Origin: an uncultured Desulfobacterales bacterium
GTDB taxonomy: Bacteria > Desulfobacterota > Desulfobacteria > Desulfobacterales > JAHEIW01
Assembly (NCBI GenBank): GCA_947259495.1
Contig: CAMYLV010000003.1
Coordinates: forward strand, 1-64,000
Length of the DNA: 64,000 nucleotides
Direction: 5' to 3'
Shown here: positions 60,853-64,000 of the stretch, piece after piece
Numbering within the stretch: position 1 is the stretch's first letter
How the letters are laid out: each line of letters begins with the position of its first letter
Program-made: the position numbers and the translations under genes
The notes under the pieces: generated by a model
Seen by the model: only the letters and a program-made list of their open reading frames with translations
Databases searched by the model: none
Told to the model about the DNA's origin: nothing

Positions 60853-61557
60853 CTAGGTAGAGATGGATCGGACAATGCCACTTTTGGCCTGCCAGCGGCC
60901 TCCGCCCTTGGGCTGTATGCTTTCAAAACATTCCACCAGATCATCGACTTTGGCCTTGTTCCATCCCTCCAGCTTGATTCCGATCTGGTTGCCGGGCTTG
61001 GCAGACTTAACATTTTGCCTTTCGATTTGCAGCGACGTGATTTTTCCAAAATAGGCCGGTCCCATCGCTGTGATGACCCGAAAATTTTTGCCAACCTCAA
61101 TGGCTCCCTCGAGCACCTCACATCCGATAACCATTCCTTTTCGGCTGATATTAAAAGTGGCAATGACCTTGGCTTTGCCGGTAATTTTATCTTCCGCTTC
61201 CCGACTTTTAAAGCTCAGGGCGATTTTTCGGATGTCTTCTGTCAATTTATAGATGGTGTCATACAGGCGCACCTCAACGCCGAATTCTTTGATCTCCTGC
61301 TCCAGTTTCGGCATTGTATCCACGCTGAACCCAACCACCAGCTTGCTACCGGTCCTTGCCATCAACATATCCGACTTCGATATATTCCCGACACCACTTT
61401 GGATAAGGTTGATCTGAACGCCGGGCACTTCAATTTCAGCCAAACTGGCCGTAACCGCTTCGGCCGTGCCCGCTACATCGCATTTCAGTACAATTTCCAA
61501 TTTCTGATCGACCTCGGACTGAGAAGACAATTTATGCTTGCTTTTTTTGGGGGCCAT
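60853..61557 (-). CDS. GTPase-less IF-2 C-terminal-like protein
   Basis: A 234-residue protein that matches only the C-terminal half (domains III and IV) of bacterial translation initiation factor IF-2. EIVLKCDVAGTAEAVTASLA and NLIQSGVGNISKSDMLMA correspond to domain III, and KAKVIATFNISRKGMVIGCE, GKITSLQIERQNVKSAKPG and QIGIKLEGWNKAKVDDLVE to domain IV, the part that binds formyl-methionyl initiator tRNA. The GTPase domain is missing. The own start (MAPKKSKHKLSS) argues against simple truncation; no second half lies upstream. It might bind initiator tRNA or ribosomes without GTP turnover. Confidence 0.8.
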   Translation of the reverse strand: MAPKKSKHKLSSQSEVDQKLEIVLKCDVAGTAEAVTASLAEIEVPGVQINLIQSGVGNISKSDMLMARTGSKLVVGFSVDTMPKLEQEIKEFGVEVRLYDTIYKLTEDIRKIALSFKSREAEDKITGKAKVIATFNISRKGMVIGCEVLEGAIEVGKNFRVITAMGPAYFGKITSLQIERQNVKSAKPGNQIGIKLEGWNKAKVDDLVECFESIQPKGGGRWQAKSGIVRSIST

Positions 61558-61975
61558 TTCTTTGTATTTTTCAACTGCAAAGAGTTTCGGGGTTAACCTG
61601 TTTCAGGTAAAAACAGTAATCTTTTACTGTTCGGCACTTAAAGTATAATTTCTTTTTTAGCAGAGTCCAGGGTAGAAGACAATTAAATCCTGTTTTGCAT
61701 GAAAATTAATGAGAGATTTTATTAGCAGCGAGTATAGCGATTTTGGCATTCCAAGTTAAATCAGCCTCCGAAAATAAAGGATACAAATCATTTTATCTCA
61801 TTAATTTTCACCCTACGGGCAAGCCGGAGGCTTCCATCGGTCCGCCTCAGGCGGATTATTAAGGGCGAGGCATAGTAGACTATAGCCTCGCCCTTAAAGG
61901 CCTTGCATATGAAAGCCTCCGACTCGTGCAAAATTCAGTTATTAAAAAACTGTAATTACGCATAATCCCTAAAAA
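61558..61975. other. Structured intergenic region with nested inverted repeats
   Basis: Pairs read by eye: 61702-61714 with 61796-61808 (AAAATTAATGAGA, perfect); 61826-61837 with 61909-61920 (GGAGGCTTyCAT, one mismatch); 61841-61855 hairpin TCCGCC-TCA-GGCGGA; 61861-61895 hairpin AAGGGCGAGGC.. 16 bp with one bulge. No T run follows. It may be a structured RNA, a mobile palindrome or a double terminator. Confidence 0.5.
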
Positions 61976-62524
61976 TTAATTGGAAAGTATTTGCTCGGCG
62001 GCCATTTTGGCACGTTCAAAGGGATCCAACTCCACTCTGGTTGCCGGGTCATTTCGGTATTCAAACACAACAAAATAAAGCGCCTGAATAAGAAAAAACA
62101 GCCACACCCCCAGTGCCCCCGTCAGGGTCGCAGCAGGTACTGCAGCGGCCACCGGCAGGCCAGAGCCCAGCCCCAACCCTGTTTCCGCAATGAATCGTTT
62201 TATGACTGACGTCTGGTTGAAGCAGATGCCGCTGCGCATCCAGCTTAACATGCCAAGGGCAGCAAATAAAAATGCCGTGGTGGATTGGATTAAAAACGCG
62301 GCAAAGAGCAGGAGTAGCAACGGCAAGGCAACCGCTGCCAGGGGTTTGGATGCCCAGCCAGACAGCAAGACACCGTATCCGGCCAGAAATGCCCAAAGCA
62401 ACAGCTGAAAACTCAGCGGCCAGGGCACCATCGAATTTAAGATCAGACTCAGCGGAAGATAAATAAGCCCGCTGAGCAGACCCCAGACAATTGTGGAGCG
62501 TATGGGTTTTGCAATGCCTTTCAT
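61976..62524 (-). CDS. Membrane protein of unknown function
   Basis: A 182-residue protein with five or six hydrophobic stretches: GLLSGLIYLPLSLILNSMVP, LSFQLLLWAFLAGYGVLL, VALPLLLLLFAAFLIQ, TAFLFAALGMLSWM, and LGVWLFFLIQALYFVVFEY, ending in a charged tail (ERAKMAAEQILSN). No family is recognised. The start overlaps the stop of the upstream PspA-like gene (ATGA), so both are made together, and a role at the membrane with that protein is likely. Confidence 0.65.
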   Translation of the reverse strand: MKGIAKPIRSTIVWGLLSGLIYLPLSLILNSMVPWPLSFQLLLWAFLAGYGVLLSGWASKPLAAVALPLLLLLFAAFLIQSTTAFLFAALGMLSWMRSGICFNQTSVIKRFIAETGLGLGSGLPVAAAVPAATLTGALGVWLFFLIQALYFVVFEYRNDPATRVELDPFERAKMAAEQILSN

Positions 62525-63081
62525 GATGTCGCACCTCCTTTGATGGCCTCTTTTCTTTGCAGAAGCTCCAGTTCAATCTCTTCTTCGCTCAGATCATGAA
62601 GCCCAAAGCCGGGTTGCGCCACCGGCCCCATATCTTCCCAGCGCTGTTGCTCGGAGCGGTGAAAATATTCAGTGGCCTTTTGATGCAGCTGCTCATATTG
62701 CAATCGTTGCTGTTCAATATTTTCTCGGAACTGTTTGATTTCACAAGTGAGCTGATCGATGTGCCGGCGGCGATCCGCTTGAATGCCGGCTAAGGGTTTG
62801 ATTTTTTTAATCAGCATGCGGCCAATATCGTCTTTGTCATTTTTAAGGGCGATCTCCAGATCCACCTCCAGGCGGTCGCGCTCTTTTTCTCCCTTTTCAT
62901 AATCCTGCCGGACCTGATCCCGCACCCGGCATATTTGTTTGAGGTTGGTCTCTTTTTGCATCAGGGATGCTTGCATATCTCTGAGGTGTTGCTTGAGCAG
63001 CAATTCCTGGTTTTCAATCTGATCCATGATTCCATGGAGATCTGCTTTAAATAACCTGACAATCCGTGTGAAAAGCGCCAT
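62521..63081 (-). CDS. PspA/IM30-like coiled-coil protein
   Basis: A 186-residue, strongly helical protein. MALFTRIVRLFKADLHGIMD and IENQELLLKQHLRDMQASL are the amphipathic N terminus typical of PspA/IM30, followed by a long coiled coil (QKETNLKQ..EKERDRLEVDLEIAL..). The length is shorter than PspA (about 220) and the usual C-terminal helices are replaced by LHDLSEEEIELELLQRKE. Such proteins coat the inner membrane and sense envelope stress. It is encoded between a vWA-like gene and an unknown membrane protein. Confidence 0.75.
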   Translation of the reverse strand: MALFTRIVRLFKADLHGIMDQIENQELLLKQHLRDMQASLMQKETNLKQICRVRDQVRQDYEKGEKERDRLEVDLEIALKNDKDDIGRMLIKKIKPLAGIQADRRRHIDQLTCEIKQFRENIEQQRLQYEQLHQKATEYFHRSEQQRWEDMGPVAQPGFGLHDLSEEEIELELLQRKEAIKGGATS

Positions 63082-63163
63082 AATTATTCCCTCCAGATTT
63101 TAGCTAACCATCATTTTTTTTCATTTGATTTTTAATTGTATTCATCAAACGTACTCAGTGGGC

Positions 63164-63266
63164 TATACTGTTTTCCATAATAATGTTGCGGAATACGGAA
63201 GTGCGGCATAAGGGGTTGTAGAAAAAAACGTTTGAACACCGCAACGTTTTTTCACAACCCCTATAA
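63164..63266 (+). repeat. 105-bp three-arm repeat, copy D
   Basis: TATACTGTTTTCCATAATAA then GTTGCGG (left), GCGGCATAAGGGGTTGTAG and AAAAAAACGTT (middle), CCGCAACGTTTTTTC and ACAACCCCTATAA (right). The GTTGCGG/CCGCAAC change is compensatory relative to GTTCCGG/CCGGAAC in copy C. Confidence 0.85.
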
Positions 63267-63279
63267 AGCACCGGTCACG

Positions 63280-64000
63280 TCAACGCCTCCCTTTATACCC
63301 TTCGTACTGCAGGGCCTTTGAACTGGATTTTTGCTTCCGGGAAACTGCAGACGGCGCGCCTTTAAAGGTGTCTTCCACCCGTTCCCGCAGATCTTTGAGA
63401 TCCCGATCCAGGTTTTGACTGACTTCGGCTGAACCCACACTTGCATTGATCGATTCCTGTTCGTGGTAATAGCGTTGAATTCTTTTCAGGGCTGTTTGCT
63501 TTTTGCCGGCCTTAATATCCGCGGCAACTTCCTGTTTAAGGCGGTTATAATCTTCCTGAATAACCTTTTCAGCCCAGGATGTCTTGTCGATTGAAGCCTG
63601 CACCTCTTTTTTATTTTCGACACAGGCAATCTTGAATGGCTCGGCGAGCACGGTTTCCAATGACTGGTCGTCGAAGCGATAGCGAACCTTGATGTTGCCA
63701 ATCTCAAAGTTTGCAGTTGAGTCGGTGGGCACCTTTAAGGTTAAAAATAATTTGCGGGTTTGCCCGGAACGCAAATCTCCCGGATAAATCACAGCATGGT
63801 CTTTTTGCCGGGTAATCGGATAGCCGGCCGCATCTGTCAGCGACAGGCCCCTGGCCCGGGGGAACCAAATAGACACATTGGATGCGATCGTCGCTTGCGT
63901 GTAGAAAAATTCTTTTTGAAATACTTCTGAAAATGCCATCGGATTTTCCAGATAATAATAATTTCCGGCGCCGCGGTCCGCGATGGTGGTCATTAGCTGC
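63280..64000 (-). CDS. von Willebrand factor A-like protein, C-terminal part (5' end outside window)
   Basis: The frame is open to the window edge, so the N-terminal part is outside. The visible 240 residues begin LMTTIADRGAGNYYYLENP, which resembles the end of a vWA domain (substrate/integrin-like), then a beta-rich region (IWFPRARGLSLTD, KLFLTLKVPTDST, IKVRYRFDD) and a helical tail (VIQEDYNRLKQEVAADIKAG). It lies 200 bases upstream of the PspA-like gene, in the same direction, with repeat copy D in between. A role with the PspA-like protein at the membrane is suggested by context only. Confidence 0.6.
   Translation of the reverse strand, partial: QLMTTIADRGAGNYYYLENPMAFSEVFQKEFFYTQATIASNVSIWFPRARGLSLTDAAGYPITRQKDHAVIYPGDLRSGQTRKLFLTLKVPTDSTANFEIGNIKVRYRFDDQSLETVLAEPFKIACVENKKEVQASIDKTSWAEKVIQEDYNRLKQEVAADIKAGKKQTALKRIQRYYHEQESINASVGSAEVSQNLDRDLKDLRERVEDTFKGAPSAVSRKQKSSSKALQYEGYKGRR

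Noticed and set aside
60853-61557. IF-2-like protein as a truncated infB pseudogene
   Set aside because: It has a clean start and no GTPase fragment upstream in any frame, so a stand-alone gene is more likely.

Overview
The window looks like chromosomal DNA of an anaerobic, sulfate-reducing Desulfobacterota (Desulfobacterales-type) bacterium. The basis is gene content read from the sequence: a DsrC with both redox cysteines, an AhbA/AhbB-type siroheme decarboxylase relative, a flavin-based Hdr/Flox-type electron-transfer cluster with two in-frame UGA (selenocysteine) codons, pyruvate phosphate dikinase, rubrerythrin, and scattered acyl-CoA enzymes (type III CoA-transferase, crotonase, thiolase, acyl-CoA dehydrogenase, acetyl-CoA hydrolase/transferase family). 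No rRNA or tRNA gene, prophage or CRISPR array was recognised.

Layout. 0-7 kb: end of a UPF0182 membrane protein, mevalonate kinase, DHH phosphoesterase, a HAD/HD pair, a decayed YitT-like gene, and a Pit phosphate permease with its DUF47 partner. 7-13.8 kb: CoA-transferase, dienoyl-CoA-isomerase-like crotonase, nitronate monooxygenase family, RarD-type exporter, two XdhC-family genes, hemerythrin protein. 13.9-19.3 kb: a peptide/nickel-type ABC transporter operon (A-B-C-D-F) whose B gene is frameshifted. 19.6-21.9 kb: nitrilase, siroheme decarboxylase-like protein, YjbQ, DsrC. 22-28.7 kb: the electron-transfer cluster in the order HdrA (double length, Sec), MvhD (Sec), two ferredoxin-type subunits, FAD/NAD subunit. 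29-38 kb: miaA, PilZ, diguanylate cyclase, TPR protein, thiolase, acyl-CoA dehydrogenase, PAS protein, Cys-rich small protein. 38.5-47 kb: ppdK, rubrerythrin, small zinc ribbon, VOC protein, ferric-reductase-like flavoprotein, YceI, glycosyltransferase. 48-52 kb: DUF3786 protein, a REP-associated transposase (RAYT) bracketed by perfect 26-bp inverted repeats, a penicillin-binding transpeptidase, a ribbon-helix-helix protein and a tiny membrane protein. 52-57 kb: minor-pilin operon ending in an unusual pilin-lectin-propeller fusion. 57.6-64 kb: acetyl-CoA hydrolase family, DUF4185 lipoprotein, CutA, a GTPase-less IF-2 relative, a PspA-like/membrane/vWA-like group.

How it fits together. The acyl-CoA enzymes feed reduced carriers; the Hdr/Flox cluster plausibly couples NAD(P)H or ferredoxin to a thiol/disulfide acceptor, and DsrC, encoded just downstream, is a natural candidate partner. 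HdrB/HdrC are absent from the window, so the terminal acceptor remains open. The Sec pair in HdrA and MvhD also recalls BamE/BamF of class II benzoyl-CoA reductase.

The intergenic DNA is unusually structured. A roughly 105-bp three-arm repeat family (five copies with the right arm, two left-arm partial copies) shows compensatory changes; a second family of CCCGC/GCGGG hairpins, a roughly 190-bp palindrome, and several iterated-word palindromes (three of them inside the Hdr/Flox operon) were also read directly. Coordinates of starts were adjusted by ribosome-binding sites where visible.
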